DNA of 64,000 nucleotides from assembly GCA_963676905.2 (NCBI GenBank), contig CAXXVE010000001.1:2790001-2854000 (forward strand), read 5' to 3'. The position numbers and the translations under genes were made by a program. Position 1 is the stretch's first letter. The number at the start of each line of letters is the position of its first letter. This stretch comes from Oceanispirochaeta sp963676905. GTDB lineage: Bacteria > Spirochaetota > Spirochaetia > DSM-2461. Below are positions 8,516 through 17,086 of this stretch, piece after piece. The notes beneath the pieces are model-generated. The model made no database searches and was not told where the DNA came from. It was given only the letters and a program-made list of their open reading frames with translations.

Positions 8516-8531
8516 AGAATCATGTTTAGAA

Positions 8532-9086
8532 TCAGGAGGAAAGATTTGAGAGTGCCATGGCAAAGTGACCCTCCATAAGGCGACTCAGTTTTCCAACAAT
8601 CTGGCTGGGTTCGGGATCGGTTCCCTCTTTCAGCCACTCCAGAAGAAGGGATGTAAAACCCGAAGCGTGGTAGTTCACAATAAACTCCTTGGTCTCTTCC
8701 GATGCCGCTGCACTTTCAGGGATCTCCTCCAGTACGGCCATCAGCAGATGCCGGGCCGTCTGGTTCAGGAAGTTTTCAAGGTGCTCACGGCCCAGGGAAC
8801 GGTAGGTGTTCAGGCAGAACGGACGGTTTTCCCTCACATAGCTGAAGATGAGAGAGAGCCCCTCCTGCCAGGTCTCATAGCTTTTGCAGTTCTCAATGGT
8901 TCCAAGAGCCTCCGTCGTGTAGATCCATCCAAGGAGTTCATAGATATTCTTGAAGTGGTAGTAGAAGGTCTGGCGGTTCACACCGCAGCGGCCGGTGATA
9001 TCGGCTACGGTGATCCTGTTCAGGGGTCTGTCCTGCAGTAGGGTTTTCAGGGAGTTTCCCAGTTCACGTTTTGTGAATTCAGTCAC
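8532..9086 (-). CDS. TetR/AcrR-family transcriptional regulator
   Basis: This 184-residue protein has a TetR N-terminal helix-turn-helix: LKTLLQDRPLNRITVADITGRCGVNRQTFYYHF (about 13-45), followed by an all-helical ligand domain of the DhaS-like type (TetR_C_8: ENRPFCLNTYRSLG, VNYHASGFTSLLLEWL). It lies upstream of ohyA on the same strand with 127 bases between, where two 21-base direct repeats are found. A fatty-acid-responsive regulator of ohyA is a reasonable guess; the ligand cannot be read from sequence. Confidence 0.88.
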   Translation of the reverse strand: MTEFTKRELGNSLKTLLQDRPLNRITVADITGRCGVNRQTFYYHFKNIYELLGWIYTTEALGTIENCKSYETWQEGLSLIFSYVRENRPFCLNTYRSLGREHLENFLNQTARHLLMAVLEEIPESAAASEETKEFIVNYHASGFTSLLLEWLKEGTDPEPSQIVGKLSRLMEGHFAMALSNLSS

Positions 9087-9160
9087 CTCAGCCTCCGGTG
9101 CATGCCTTTCATCCGGAGATGGGCAGTTGTTTGAAATGGAATAATGCCACAGGTAAATTC

Positions 9161-9173
9161 TATAATTTAATCT
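9161..9173 (+). promoter_or_regulatory. -10 element TATAAT directly ahead of the DUF1761 gene (leaderless candidate)
   Basis: TATAAT at 9161-9166 ends seven bases before the ATG at 9174, so transcription would start at or next to the start codon. No Shine-Dalgarno motif is present between. No convincing -35 hexamer is seen at 16-18 bases. Confidence 0.45.
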
Positions 9174-9587
9174 ATGGAAAGCATATTTATTATCAACTGG
9201 TGGGCTCTGCTGGTCAATATTGCCTGGTCTGCTGCCCTTGGAATGATCTGGTACAGCCCGAAGGTCTTTTTCAGGCCCTGGCAGGAGGCTGTAGGTTTGA
9301 CAGAGGAGATGATGAAAGAGGGAAGCCCCGGCAGATCAATGGCTCTGGGGATGCTCGCCAATTCCATATCAGTCTACGGCCTGGGAGTCCTTGTCAAGGT
9401 TACAGGGGCGGCTACTCTCTCTGTGGGCTGTTTCTTCGGATGTTTTCTGGGCCTCTTCATTGTCACAGCATCAGAGATCAATAACGGATCATTCAGAATG
9501 ACAAAGCCCGTGGTCTATCTGATTGACGGCGGATACAGGGTTCTGATGATGAGCGGAGCCGGAGCGCTCTTTGCAGTCTGGCAGTAG
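9174..9587 (+). CDS. DUF1761-family membrane protein
   Basis: This 137-residue protein has four predicted membrane helices: FIINWWALLVNIAWSAALG, then after a short soluble stretch ALGMLANSISVYGLGVL, SVGCFFGCFLGLFIVTAS and a C-terminal helix. The N-terminal INWWALLV...GMIWYSPKVFF.PW pattern is that of DUF1761, whose function is unknown. There is no ribosome site before the ATG but a -10 element seven bases upstream, suggesting a leaderless transcript. Confidence 0.82.
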   Translation: MESIFIINWWALLVNIAWSAALGMIWYSPKVFFRPWQEAVGLTEEMMKEGSPGRSMALGMLANSISVYGLGVLVKVTGAATLSVGCFFGCFLGLFIVTASEINNGSFRMTKPVVYLIDGGYRVLMMSGAGALFAVWQ

Positions 9588-9613
9588 ACAGAGTAGGAGA
9601 GGCCTCTCTGTCC

Positions 9614-9629
9614 TGATATAATTGCCTGC
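9614..9629 (+). promoter_or_regulatory. Extended -10 element directly ahead of the MDP-1-like gene (leaderless candidate)
   Basis: TGA-TATAAT (9614-9622) is an extended -10 element, ending seven bases before the ATG at 9630. No ribosome site lies between. The geometry is the same as upstream of the gene at 9174. Confidence 0.5.
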
Positions 9630-10091
9630 ATGTTATTTGTATTTGATCTTGATTTTACACTCTGGGACTGCGGCGGCACCTGGTGCGACTGTACCCGTCC
9701 TCCCTTCAGCAGAGACGGTTCCTGCGTCACAGACAGCAGCGGCCGGAATATCTTGCTCTACAAGGATGTGCGGGGGATTATAAGGGACCTCAAGGCCCGG
9801 GGGCATCAGCTTGCCGCTGCCTCCAGGACCCATGAGCCCTCATGGGCGGTCAGACTCCTTGAACTCCTTGAGCTTTATGAACTCTTTGACTATACCGAAA
9901 TCTATCCGGGGCCGAAGCTGCCTCACTTCAGAAGCCTGCGGAGGAAAAGCGGTGTGGAGTTCCGGGATATGGCCTTCTTTGATGATGAAGAGAGAAATAT
10001 CAGGGACATCTCAGCCCTCGGCGTGTCCTCGGTCTATGTTGAGAACGGGCTCAGCCGCAGCCTTGTCAGGGAGATCCTCCCTGATTTCTAG
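9630..10091 (+). CDS. Magnesium-dependent phosphatase-1 (MDP-1)-like HAD phosphatase
   Basis: This 153-residue HAD-superfamily protein opens with FDLDFTLWDCGG (catalytic Asp5 and Asp7), typical of subfamily IIIC/MDP-1. Motif II is AAASRT (Ser/Thr) near 62, and motif III/IV is FFDDEERNIRDI near 119-130. It is the usual length and lacks a cap domain. MDP-1 enzymes act on small phosphoesters or on glycated protein phosphates in eukaryotes; the bacterial substrate is not established. It converges with the alcohol dehydrogenase gene. Confidence 0.86.
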   Translation: MLFVFDLDFTLWDCGGTWCDCTRPPFSRDGSCVTDSSGRNILLYKDVRGIIRDLKARGHQLAAASRTHEPSWAVRLLELLELYELFDYTEIYPGPKLPHFRSLRRKSGVEFRDMAFFDDEERNIRDISALGVSSVYVENGLSRSLVREILPDF

Positions 10092-10101
10092 AGTGTTCGG
10101 A

Positions 10102-11274
10102 TCAAAGGCAGAGGGAGTAGACCTCTCTAATGTCCGAATCGCTGTAGCCTTCAATTCCCCATAGTTTTGAAAGGGTATTGACCTGTTTCACAAGCTCATC
10201 CATGTCGGGGGACTCAATCCCTGCATCCCTCAGGGTCAGGGGACAGCCTATGGAACTTATATACTCCTCGAACCGGCCTATTACAAGATCACAGGCCCCC
10301 TCTCTGTCTGTTGTGTCCAGCTCCTCCATCCTGAGTATCTTCAGGCCGAATTTGATGATTCTCTCGGCAATCTTCTCCTTTCTGAACTTCATCCATGCCG
10401 GCATGAGTACGGCCAGACCCGCGCCATGGGCCACATCGTAAAGGGCGCTCAGGGGATGTTCAAACATATGGTTCGGTATGGCCGCTCCCTTGAGCCCTGC
10501 ATTGGCAAGGCCGTTCCAGGCGAGGGCCCCCGCCCACATGATTGACCCCCTTGCATCATAGTCGCAAGGGTCTTTCAGCACCCTGTCCAGTGAATCAATC
10601 ACTGCTGTGGCAAGGCCCTCCACAATACCGTCCTGTACGGGAGAGAACTCGGCGGTCGTTGTAAAGTACCCCTCCAGCAGGTGGCTCAGAATATCAAAGC
10701 AGGCATATGAGGTGTATTTCAGAGGAATGGAAAAGGTTGTTTCGGGGTCAAGAAAGGCGACTTTCGGCACATTCAGCGGGGACCGGAGGCCAAACTTCTC
10801 ACCCCGTTCAGGGTTTGTGAGAACTCCCACCATATTTGTCTCCGAGGAGGTGGCAGGCTGTGTCTGAACGGCTATGATGGGCAGAGATTTCCTGACTGTT
10901 TTCTTTCCCGAGTAGTAGTCCCAGAGATCTCCCTCAGCATAAACACCAGAAGCGATTCCCTTGGCCTCGTCGATGACGCTTCCACCTCCGGCTGCCACTA
11001 TAAAATCGACTCCCTCTCTCCGGGCAATTTCGGCGCCTTCAAGGGCATGGGGCAGAACCGGGTTCGGCTGTACCCCGGGGTGTTCAACAACTTCAATCCC
11101 CTCGTTCTTCAGATTTTCGATAATCAGATCATAGAGTCCGCTGGTTTTCAGGCTCTCCTTTCCATAGAGGAGAAGAGCTTTTCTGCCGTAGGGGCGGCTC
11201 TCCTTTCCTATATCCGCAATTACACCTTTTCCGAAGAGGACTTTGGCCGGTGAGTAAAACATAAAATCATTCAT
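10102..11274 (-). CDS. Iron-type (group III) alcohol dehydrogenase, butanol-dehydrogenase-like
   Basis: This 390-residue NAD(P)H-dependent oxidoreductase has the nucleotide loop AAGGGSVIDEAKGIA near 94-108 and the metal-binding segment FDILSHLLEGY (Asp and His) near 196, followed by FEHPLSALYDVAHGAGLAVL (His, His) near 268-287. These are the four ligands of Fe/Zn in the family. Closest in style to YqhD/BdhA enzymes that reduce aldehydes in fermentation. It has its own ribosome site (AAGGAG) and is divergent from the htrA-like gene at 11368. Confidence 0.92.
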   Translation of the reverse strand: MNDFMFYSPAKVLFGKGVIADIGKESRPYGRKALLLYGKESLKTSGLYDLIIENLKNEGIEVVEHPGVQPNPVLPHALEGAEIARREGVDFIVAAGGGSVIDEAKGIASGVYAEGDLWDYYSGKKTVRKSLPIIAVQTQPATSSETNMVGVLTNPERGEKFGLRSPLNVPKVAFLDPETTFSIPLKYTSYACFDILSHLLEGYFTTTAEFSPVQDGIVEGLATAVIDSLDRVLKDPCDYDARGSIMWAGALAWNGLANAGLKGAAIPNHMFEHPLSALYDVAHGAGLAVLMPAWMKFRKEKIAERIIKFGLKILRMEELDTTDREGACDLVIGRFEEYISSIGCPLTLRDAGIESPDMDELVKQVNTLSKLWGIEGYSDSDIREVYSLCL

Positions 11275-11311
11275 TCTGCAGGGACTCCTTCATTTTCTTT
11301 TCCCGTCTTAT

Positions 11312-11340
11312 TTGAAAAAAGTCTGATTATTGGGTATTTT
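11312..11340 (+). promoter_or_regulatory. Sigma-70-like promoter for the htrA-like gene
   Basis: TTGAAA (11312-11317), 17-base spacer, TATTTT (11335-11340). The start point would be near 11347, giving a short leader with GGAGGA at 11355-11360 ahead of ATG 11368. Confidence 0.6.
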
Positions 11341-11367
11341 ACTAAGAATATACCGGAGGACCTTTTT

Positions 11368-12579
11368 ATGAAACTGTACAGCAGAAATCAGGTTGTATTT
11401 TACTCCCTGGGAACGGCACTTGTCGTTCTTCTTCTACTCTTCGGCTTTGGCCTGATCTCATTCTCCTCATCTTCTCCGGAAGAAGATATCTCCGGTGTTG
11501 CCGAAACAGTTCTGCAGCAGGATATTCTGCCTACCCAGTTCACTCCGGCGGTCAATACATCAGGCAGTGAATACTCTGAAGACGAACTCAACAATATCCG
11601 AATCTATGAGCAGTACAACCAGGCTGTAGTCAACGTCACCACCGAAGTCGTGGGGTACAACTGGTTCCTCGAACCCATCCCCCAGGAGGGATCATCCGGT
11701 TCCGGTTCCATTATTGACAAGCGCGGTTATGTTCTCACCAACAATCATGTGGTGGACAAGGCATACAAGGTCTACATTACCCTGGCCGACGGCAGCCAGT
11801 ATGAGGGCGAGGTCGTGGGAACGGATTATGAGAACGACCTTTCGGTTCTAAAATTCGATCCAGGGGACTTGGACCTTGTAACAATTCCCTTCGGCTCCTC
11901 AGATCAGCTCAAGGTGGGTCAGAAGGTCATAGCCATCGGTAACCCCTTCGCCTTCGAACGCACCCTGACAACGGGGATCGTGTCGGGTCTGGGGCGTCCC
12001 CTTAAAAATGCTTCAGGCCTTGTTATCCGTGATATGATACAGACCGATGCCTCCATCAACCCCGGAAACTCCGGAGGACCTCTGATCAATACAAGGGGTG
12101 AGATGATCGGAATCAATACGATGATCTACTCTCCCTCGGGGGGATCAGTGGGGGTGGGCTTCGCCATTCCCGTGGATACAGCCAGAAGGGTTGTTCCGGA
12201 CCTTATGAACTACGGCATGGTCCAGAGGGGCTGGGTCGATATTGTTCCGGTACAGCTCTTTCCCTCCCTTGTCCGTTACGCCAGGCTCCCTGTGTCACAG
12301 GGAATACTTGTTTCAAGGGTCATACGGGGCGGGAACGCCGAAGAGGCGGGGCTCATGGGCGGAAGCTCCGAACAGTCGGTGAGGAGCGGAAGTTCAGTCA
12401 TCTATCTTGGAGGAGATATCATTACAGGTATCAACGGCGAGAAGATCGCCACTCTGTCGGACTTTTACGGAGCCCTTGAAGCCACCCGTCCGGGTGACCA
12501 GGTTGAAGTTGAGGTCCTCAGAGACAAACAGCTCAGGACATTCAAGGTCACTCTTTCAGAGCGGCCCGCCAATCAGTAA
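11368..12579 (+). CDS. HtrA/DegP-family membrane-anchored serine protease with one PDZ domain
   Basis: This 403-residue envelope protease has an N-terminal membrane anchor (residues 10-32), then a trypsin-like domain with the triad His near 127 (NNHVVD), Asp near 157 (YENDLSVLKF) and Ser near 234 (NPGNSGGPL). A single C-terminal PDZ domain follows (GILVSRVIRGGNAEEAGL, GDIITGINGEKI). HtrA proteins degrade or refold damaged periplasmic proteins. It has its own promoter and ribosome site. A second HtrA with two PDZ domains lies at 52031. Confidence 0.93.
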   Translation: MKLYSRNQVVFYSLGTALVVLLLLFGFGLISFSSSSPEEDISGVAETVLQQDILPTQFTPAVNTSGSEYSEDELNNIRIYEQYNQAVVNVTTEVVGYNWFLEPIPQEGSSGSGSIIDKRGYVLTNNHVVDKAYKVYITLADGSQYEGEVVGTDYENDLSVLKFDPGDLDLVTIPFGSSDQLKVGQKVIAIGNPFAFERTLTTGIVSGLGRPLKNASGLVIRDMIQTDASINPGNSGGPLINTRGEMIGINTMIYSPSGGSVGVGFAIPVDTARRVVPDLMNYGMVQRGWVDIVPVQLFPSLVRYARLPVSQGILVSRVIRGGNAEEAGLMGGSSEQSVRSGSSVIYLGGDIITGINGEKIATLSDFYGALEATRPGDQVEVEVLRDKQLRTFKVTLSERPANQ

Positions 12580-12601
12580 TGCCCCCGGGCTTTGGAGCAG
12601 T

Positions 12602-14590
12602 ATGGAAAAATTCAAGGTAGTCTCCCCCTTTGAACCGGCGGGAGACCAGATCGAAGCGATAGAAAAACTTTCACAGGCGTTTATGGATGGCGAGAGACGG
12701 GCCACCCTCAAGGGAGTCACGGGTTCTGGTAAAACTTTTACCATGGCCAAGATCGTTGAGAGAATACAGAAGCCGACTTTGATCGTCTCCCACAACAAGA
12801 CTCTGGCGGCACAGCTGTTCCGGGAGTTCAAGGACTTCTTTCCCGATAACGCAGTAGAGTATTTTGTCTCCTACTACGATTACTATCAGCCCGAGGCCTA
12901 TGTGCCGTCACGGGACCTCTACATAGAGAAGGACTCCTCCATCAACGAAGAGATCGACAGGATGCGTCTTTCCGCCACCATGAGTCTTATGGAAAGGCCC
13001 GATGTCCTTATCGTTTCCACGGTCTCCTGCATCTACGGCCTGGGGAATCCCTCCTCCTATAAGGACATGAGAGTCCAGCTGATGAGGGGGGAGAGCTATA
13101 ACCGGGACGAGATTGTCCGGAACCTTATATCCCTTCAGTACGAGCGGAACGATATGGTTCTGGAGCGGGGTAAGTTCCGTGTCAGGGGTGATGTTCTTGA
13201 GATCTATCCCGCCTACCTGAAAGAGGCCTACAGGATCAGCTTCGACTGGGACGAGATTGAGAGCATGAAGCGCTTCAATCCGGTATCTGGTGAGATCGAA
13301 GAGATCCTTCCCATGTGCACCATCTATCCTGCAAAGCACTTTGTTATGCCCGAGGACCGGATTCAGAAGACCCTGGGAGACATCCGTGAAGAGATGAAAA
13401 ACCAGGTGGAGTTCTTTGAATCACGGGGGCAGATAGTCGAGGCCCAGCGTCTGAAGACAAGGACTGAATATGACCTTGAGATGATGGAGGAGATGGGATA
13501 CTGTTCGGGCATCGAGAACTACTCACGCCACCTTTCAGGCCGGGAGGCAGGGGAGCGGCCCGAGGTCCTTCTGGACTACTTCCCCCCGGATTTTCTTACC
13601 ATTGTGGACGAGTCACATGTGACCCTCTCCCAGATCAGGGCCATGTATGAGGGAGACCGCTCCAGAAAGACAAACCTTGTAAACTTCGGGTTCCGTCTTC
13701 CTTCGGCCCTGGACAACAGACCCCTTGTTTACTCCGAGTTTGAGGGCTTTAAAAAGCAGATGCTCTATGTCTCCGCCACCCCCGGTAAGGAGGAGGTTGA
13801 GAAGTCCGCATTGACCGTAGAGCAGATCATCCGTCCCACGGGACTCCTTGATCCCCTTGTCGAGGTGAGGCCGACGGAGGGGCAGATGGAGGACCTCTAC
13901 GGTGAAATCGGCAAACGGATAGCCCAGAAAGAGAGGGTCCTTATCACCACTCTGACAAAGAGGATGGCCGAAGATCTGACAGACTACCTCTCGGAGCTGG
14001 GGCTGAAGGTGAACTACCTGCACTCAGAAATTGAGACAATAGAACGGGTCGAAATTATAAGGGACCTCCGTCTTGGTAAATTTGATGTTCTTGTGGGAAT
14101 CAACCTCCTCAGGGAGGGGCTTGATATTCCTGAAGTTTCACTTATCGCCATTATGGATGCCGACAAGATCGGTTTCCTTCGGTCCACGACAAGCCTTATA
14201 CAGACCATTGGCCGGGCGGCGCGGAATGCCAACGGACAGGTCATCATGTATGCCGACAAGGAATCATCGGCCATGAGAGAGGCCATTGAAGAGACCTCAC
14301 GGCGCCGGGAGATTCAGCAGCAGTACAATGATGACCACGGCATCACTCCCGCCACAGTCAAAAAGGCCGTACAGGATATCCTGATCCGCAAGACAGATCA
14401 GAAGAAGAAGGCCGAAGAGATGAACGTTCATATGATGAAAGAGAACGTGAACCTCCTTGATCCCAAACAGAAGAAGAAACTTATCAAGGCACTGGAGAAA
14501 GAGATGCTTGAAAAAGCCAAAAATATGGAATTTGAAGAAGCCGCTGTTCTGCGGGATGAGATAGCAGAGTTGAAAGGGGAGAATAAATGA
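12602..14590 (+). CDS. uvrB: Excinuclease ABC subunit B (UvrB)
   Basis: UvrB is the damage-verifying helicase-like subunit of nucleotide excision repair. The 662-residue protein starts at MEKFKVVSPFEPAGDQ; an in-frame upstream ATG at 12407 lies inside the htrA coding region and is unlikely. Visible are Walker A GVTGSGKTF (about 39-47), the beta-hairpin region YYDYYQPEAYVPSRDLYIEKD, Walker B DESH near 337, helicase motif VI QTIGRAARN, and the C-terminal UVR motif that binds UvrA/UvrC (LEKEMLEKAKNMEFEEAAVLRDEI). Its start lies 23 bases after htrA; its end overlaps the following lipoprotein gene (ATGA). Confidence 0.97.
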   Translation: MEKFKVVSPFEPAGDQIEAIEKLSQAFMDGERRATLKGVTGSGKTFTMAKIVERIQKPTLIVSHNKTLAAQLFREFKDFFPDNAVEYFVSYYDYYQPEAYVPSRDLYIEKDSSINEEIDRMRLSATMSLMERPDVLIVSTVSCIYGLGNPSSYKDMRVQLMRGESYNRDEIVRNLISLQYERNDMVLERGKFRVRGDVLEIYPAYLKEAYRISFDWDEIESMKRFNPVSGEIEEILPMCTIYPAKHFVMPEDRIQKTLGDIREEMKNQVEFFESRGQIVEAQRLKTRTEYDLEMMEEMGYCSGIENYSRHLSGREAGERPEVLLDYFPPDFLTIVDESHVTLSQIRAMYEGDRSRKTNLVNFGFRLPSALDNRPLVYSEFEGFKKQMLYVSATPGKEEVEKSALTVEQIIRPTGLLDPLVEVRPTEGQMEDLYGEIGKRIAQKERVLITTLTKRMAEDLTDYLSELGLKVNYLHSEIETIERVEIIRDLRLGKFDVLVGINLLREGLDIPEVSLIAIMDADKIGFLRSTTSLIQTIGRAARNANGQVIMYADKESSAMREAIEETSRRREIQQQYNDDHGITPATVKKAVQDILIRKTDQKKKAEEMNVHMMKENVNLLDPKQKKKLIKALEKEMLEKAKNMEFEEAAVLRDEIAELKGENK

Positions 14591-14955
14591 GGCATTTTCT
14601 TATTCTCCTTGCAGCTGCATTTCTGCTTGTCTCATGCACTCCCGAAGTTGATCCACCCGAAATTTCAATGCCGGCCACACCCATCCTGGATGGCACAAGC
14701 CACTGGGGAGTTGTCAATATCTCATATCTGAAGATCTGCCGGGACCCCGGCGATGATCAGAGGATTGTGACCACTCTGAGGCAGGGTGATCTCGTACAGA
14801 TCGAATCGGTTCATATTATCCGTGAGGGACGGGATGTGAATATCTGGTATAATATCCGGCAGGACAAGATCCAGGGCTGGGTCAGGGACAACTTTCTGGA
14901 CAACTACTCCACAAAGGAGAAGGCTGAGACAGCCTCCCGGATCATGCTCCACTGA
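14587..14955 (+). CDS. Small lipoprotein with SH3-like domain
   Basis: This 122-residue protein starts in an ATGA overlap with the uvrB stop. Residues 1-17 form a lipoprotein signal with lipobox LVSC (Cys17). The remainder reads as a bacterial SH3 (SH3_3-like) domain: WGVVNISYLKICRDPG, TLRQGDLVQIESV, WYNIRQDKIQGWVRDNFLDNY. Such domains bind peptidoglycan or protein partners in the envelope. The exact role is unknown. Confidence 0.8.
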   Translation: MRHFLILLAAAFLLVSCTPEVDPPEISMPATPILDGTSHWGVVNISYLKICRDPGDDQRIVTTLRQGDLVQIESVHIIREGRDVNIWYNIRQDKIQGWVRDNFLDNYSTKEKAETASRIMLH

Positions 14956-15036
14956 TTTTACTCCTCTGTGCAGTCCCCCCGGGGGGAAGGGTAAATTAAA
15001 CAGGATTTTTTTCAAACACTATGGTAGGTTGGTTTT

Positions 15037-15732
15037 ATGAGTGTTCCTACAGTTAAAGATAATCTGGAAGCTGTCAGAGCTTCCATTGAAAGCGCCGCCC
15101 TTAAGGCAGGTCGGAAGGCCGGTGATGTCTCACTGATGGCGGTGAGCAAGACGAAACCCCTTGACCTTGTCAGGGAGGCCTATGATGCCGGCCACAGGCT
15201 CTTCGGAGAGAACCGTGTTGCCGAGGCGGCAGAGAAGTTTGCCGCTCTTCCCGGTGATGCCGAGGTCCATCTTATTGGTCATCTTCAGAAGAACAAGATA
15301 AAGGCAGCTGTTCCCGTATTCCACTGCATCGAGTCCCTGGACTCCATCGAGCTGGCCCGGAAACTTGCCGCCGCCTGTGAGGCCGCAGGGCAGACTGTGG
15401 ATGTCCTTCTTCAGCTGAAGACCGCCGATGAAGGCGGGAAAACAGGTTTTGCCCTTGAAGAGGAGATTCTGGACGCCGCCGGCTGGATCAGGGAGCAGAA
15501 GTCTCTGAGAATCAGAGGGCTGATGACCATAGCTCCCTTTACGGATGATGAAAAAGCAGTCCGCGGGGCATTCGCCCGGTGCAGGACCCTGCAGGAGAAG
15601 CTGTTCTCCCTCTACCGTGATGTGGATTTTTCCTGTCTCTCCATGGGTATGTCTTCGGATTACGAGTGGGCCGTGCAGGAGGGATCTACCCTGATCCGTG
15701 TAGGTACTGCAATTTTCGGAGGACGTCTCTGA
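15037..15732 (+). CDS. yggS: YggS/PLPBP-family pyridoxal-phosphate homeostasis protein
   Basis: This 231-residue TIM-barrel protein carries the PLP lysine in LMAVSKTKP (Lys near 38), FGENRVAEAAEKF near 67, HLIGHLQKNK near 85, and the C-terminal phosphate-binding SMGMSSDYEWAVQEGSTLIRVGTAIFG. These match the YggS family, which buffers PLP and affects amino-acid metabolism but has no known enzyme activity. Length is standard. Confidence 0.93.
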   Translation: MSVPTVKDNLEAVRASIESAALKAGRKAGDVSLMAVSKTKPLDLVREAYDAGHRLFGENRVAEAAEKFAALPGDAEVHLIGHLQKNKIKAAVPVFHCIESLDSIELARKLAAACEAAGQTVDVLLQLKTADEGGKTGFALEEEILDAAGWIREQKSLRIRGLMTIAPFTDDEKAVRGAFARCRTLQEKLFSLYRDVDFSCLSMGMSSDYEWAVQEGSTLIRVGTAIFGGRL

Positions 15733-15743
15733 ATTCGGGGATA

Positions 15744-16118
15744 TTGCGCCTTACAGCTCTTTTCCTTTTACTCGGCTTCTGTCATAGTCTTACAGCCCAG
15801 GAGATGAACGGGCCCTACAGCCGGGAAGAGCTCCCGTATCAGGATGTCGATTTTCCCGAGTGGGTCTACGATGCCCGCCGCTTTGAGGTTATTATGTTCG
15901 GGTCTTTTCCCCTGACCTATATCATGTCCTCTGCCGGCTTCGGTGTGGCAGAGCTGATAAGGACCGACGGAGCAGCTGAATTTTCAGTGTTCAACGAGTC
16001 CGCCAGCGGCAACCTCAAGTACGTTCTTCTCACTGCAGCCGGGCTGTCGGTGGGCATTGCCGTGGCTGATCTGATCATCGGCAAGATAAAAAAGAGCAAG
16101 GATAAATCCCCGGAGTAA
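15744..16118 (+). CDS. Exported small protein of unknown function
   Basis: The frame has no ATG start. TTG at 15744 gives a clean signal peptide (LRLTALFLLLGFCHSLTAQ) and about 124 residues. CTG at 15729, which overlaps the yggS stop as CTGA, has a much better ribosome site (GGAGGA, 15718-15723, 5 bases away) and would add five residues; it is a real alternative. The mature part has an acidic N-terminus (PYQDVDFPEWVYDARRFEV), then two hydrophobic segments (SFPLTYIMSSAGFGVAELI; VLLTAAGLSVGIAVADLIIG) and a lysine-rich tail, so it is probably membrane-bound. I do not recognise the family. Confidence 0.65.
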   Translation: MRLTALFLLLGFCHSLTAQEMNGPYSREELPYQDVDFPEWVYDARRFEVIMFGSFPLTYIMSSAGFGVAELIRTDGAAEFSVFNESASGNLKYVLLTAAGLSVGIAVADLIIGKIKKSKDKSPE

Positions 16119-16134
16119 GCCCGGGATCGGATAA

Positions 16135-17070
16135 GTGAGTATGGATAGAAAGAGTCAGGAAATTAAAGTAGATCTTCCGGAGGGTGAATCGGTCAGGGCT
16201 GACCGTTACATATCAAATCTGGGCATAATGAAAAGAAGCCAGTTTGATTCTCACAAGCTTGCCATGGAAATGGACGGGAAGGAGATCAAACTCTCCAGAA
16301 AGCTCAGAAACGGCGAAGTTTTGACAGTCAGCTGGGAGAGCCCTGAAGAACCGGACTACCTGCCAGAAGAGATGGATCTTGATATTCTTTTTGAGAATGA
16401 CCAGGTCATCGTTCTGAATAAGCCTCAGGGGCTTGTAGTTCACCCGGGAGCGGGAAACCACAGCGGTACCCTTGTGCAGGGACTCCTCTATTACAACCGT
16501 CAGCTTGGAAACCACTTCGAAGATGACCCTCTCCGGCCTGGTATCGTCCACCGCCTGGACAAGGATACCTCGGGACTTATCATTACTGCCAAGAACCAGG
16601 ACTCCCTTGAGGCCCTCTCCGAGCAGTTCAGAAACAGGAGTACGGAAAAGTACTATCTGGCCATGATCAAGGGCCGTCTTCCCCGGCGCCATGGCGAGAT
16701 CGAAACCTATATTACAAGGGATGAGAAAAACCGGAAAAAGTTCACCACCCACCCCAGCAAGGGGAAGTATGCCATGACAAGATACAGGGTCATCAAGGCC
16801 TGGGACAGGTACTCTCTTGTTGAACTTAAAATCGAAACGGGCCGGACCCATCAGATCAGGGTCCATCTTCTGTCCATGGGCTGTCCCGTACTGGGTGATC
16901 CCATCTATTCACGCAGGGACAATGTGGTGGGAGATGTCTCCCTTATGCTCCACTCATGGAAGCTTGGGATTGTTCTTCCCGGTGAGACAGAGATGCGTCA
17001 CTTCGAAGCCCCCGTTCCTCCGCGTTTTGATGAGCTCAAGGCCCGTCTCGACCAGATGGAAAAGTCCTGA
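16135..17070 (+). CDS. rluD: RluD-family 23S rRNA pseudouridine synthase
   Basis: This 311-residue RluA/RluD-type enzyme has an S4-like N-terminal domain (ADRYISNLGIMKRSQFDSHK) followed by the catalytic core with HRLDKDTSGL (catalytic Asp near 142), NKPQGLVVHPGAG near 100-112, and the ETGRTHQIRVHLLSMGCPVLGDPIY segment. It isomerises uridines, typically in helix 69 of 23S rRNA. GTG 16135 and ATG 16141 are both possible starts. It converges with the MBL hydrolase gene. Confidence 0.92.
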   Translation: MSMDRKSQEIKVDLPEGESVRADRYISNLGIMKRSQFDSHKLAMEMDGKEIKLSRKLRNGEVLTVSWESPEEPDYLPEEMDLDILFENDQVIVLNKPQGLVVHPGAGNHSGTLVQGLLYYNRQLGNHFEDDPLRPGIVHRLDKDTSGLIITAKNQDSLEALSEQFRNRSTEKYYLAMIKGRLPRRHGEIETYITRDEKNRKKFTTHPSKGKYAMTRYRVIKAWDRYSLVELKIETGRTHQIRVHLLSMGCPVLGDPIYSRRDNVVGDVSLMLHSWKLGIVLPGETEMRHFEAPVPPRFDELKARLDQMEKS

Positions 17071-17086
17071 CTTCATCAGGGGATAT

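Noticed and set aside
14975..14986. CCCCCCGGGGGG palindrome between the SH3 lipoprotein gene and yggS.
   Set aside because: Without a loop it makes at most a four-base stem, and no T run follows; no regulatory meaning can be supported.
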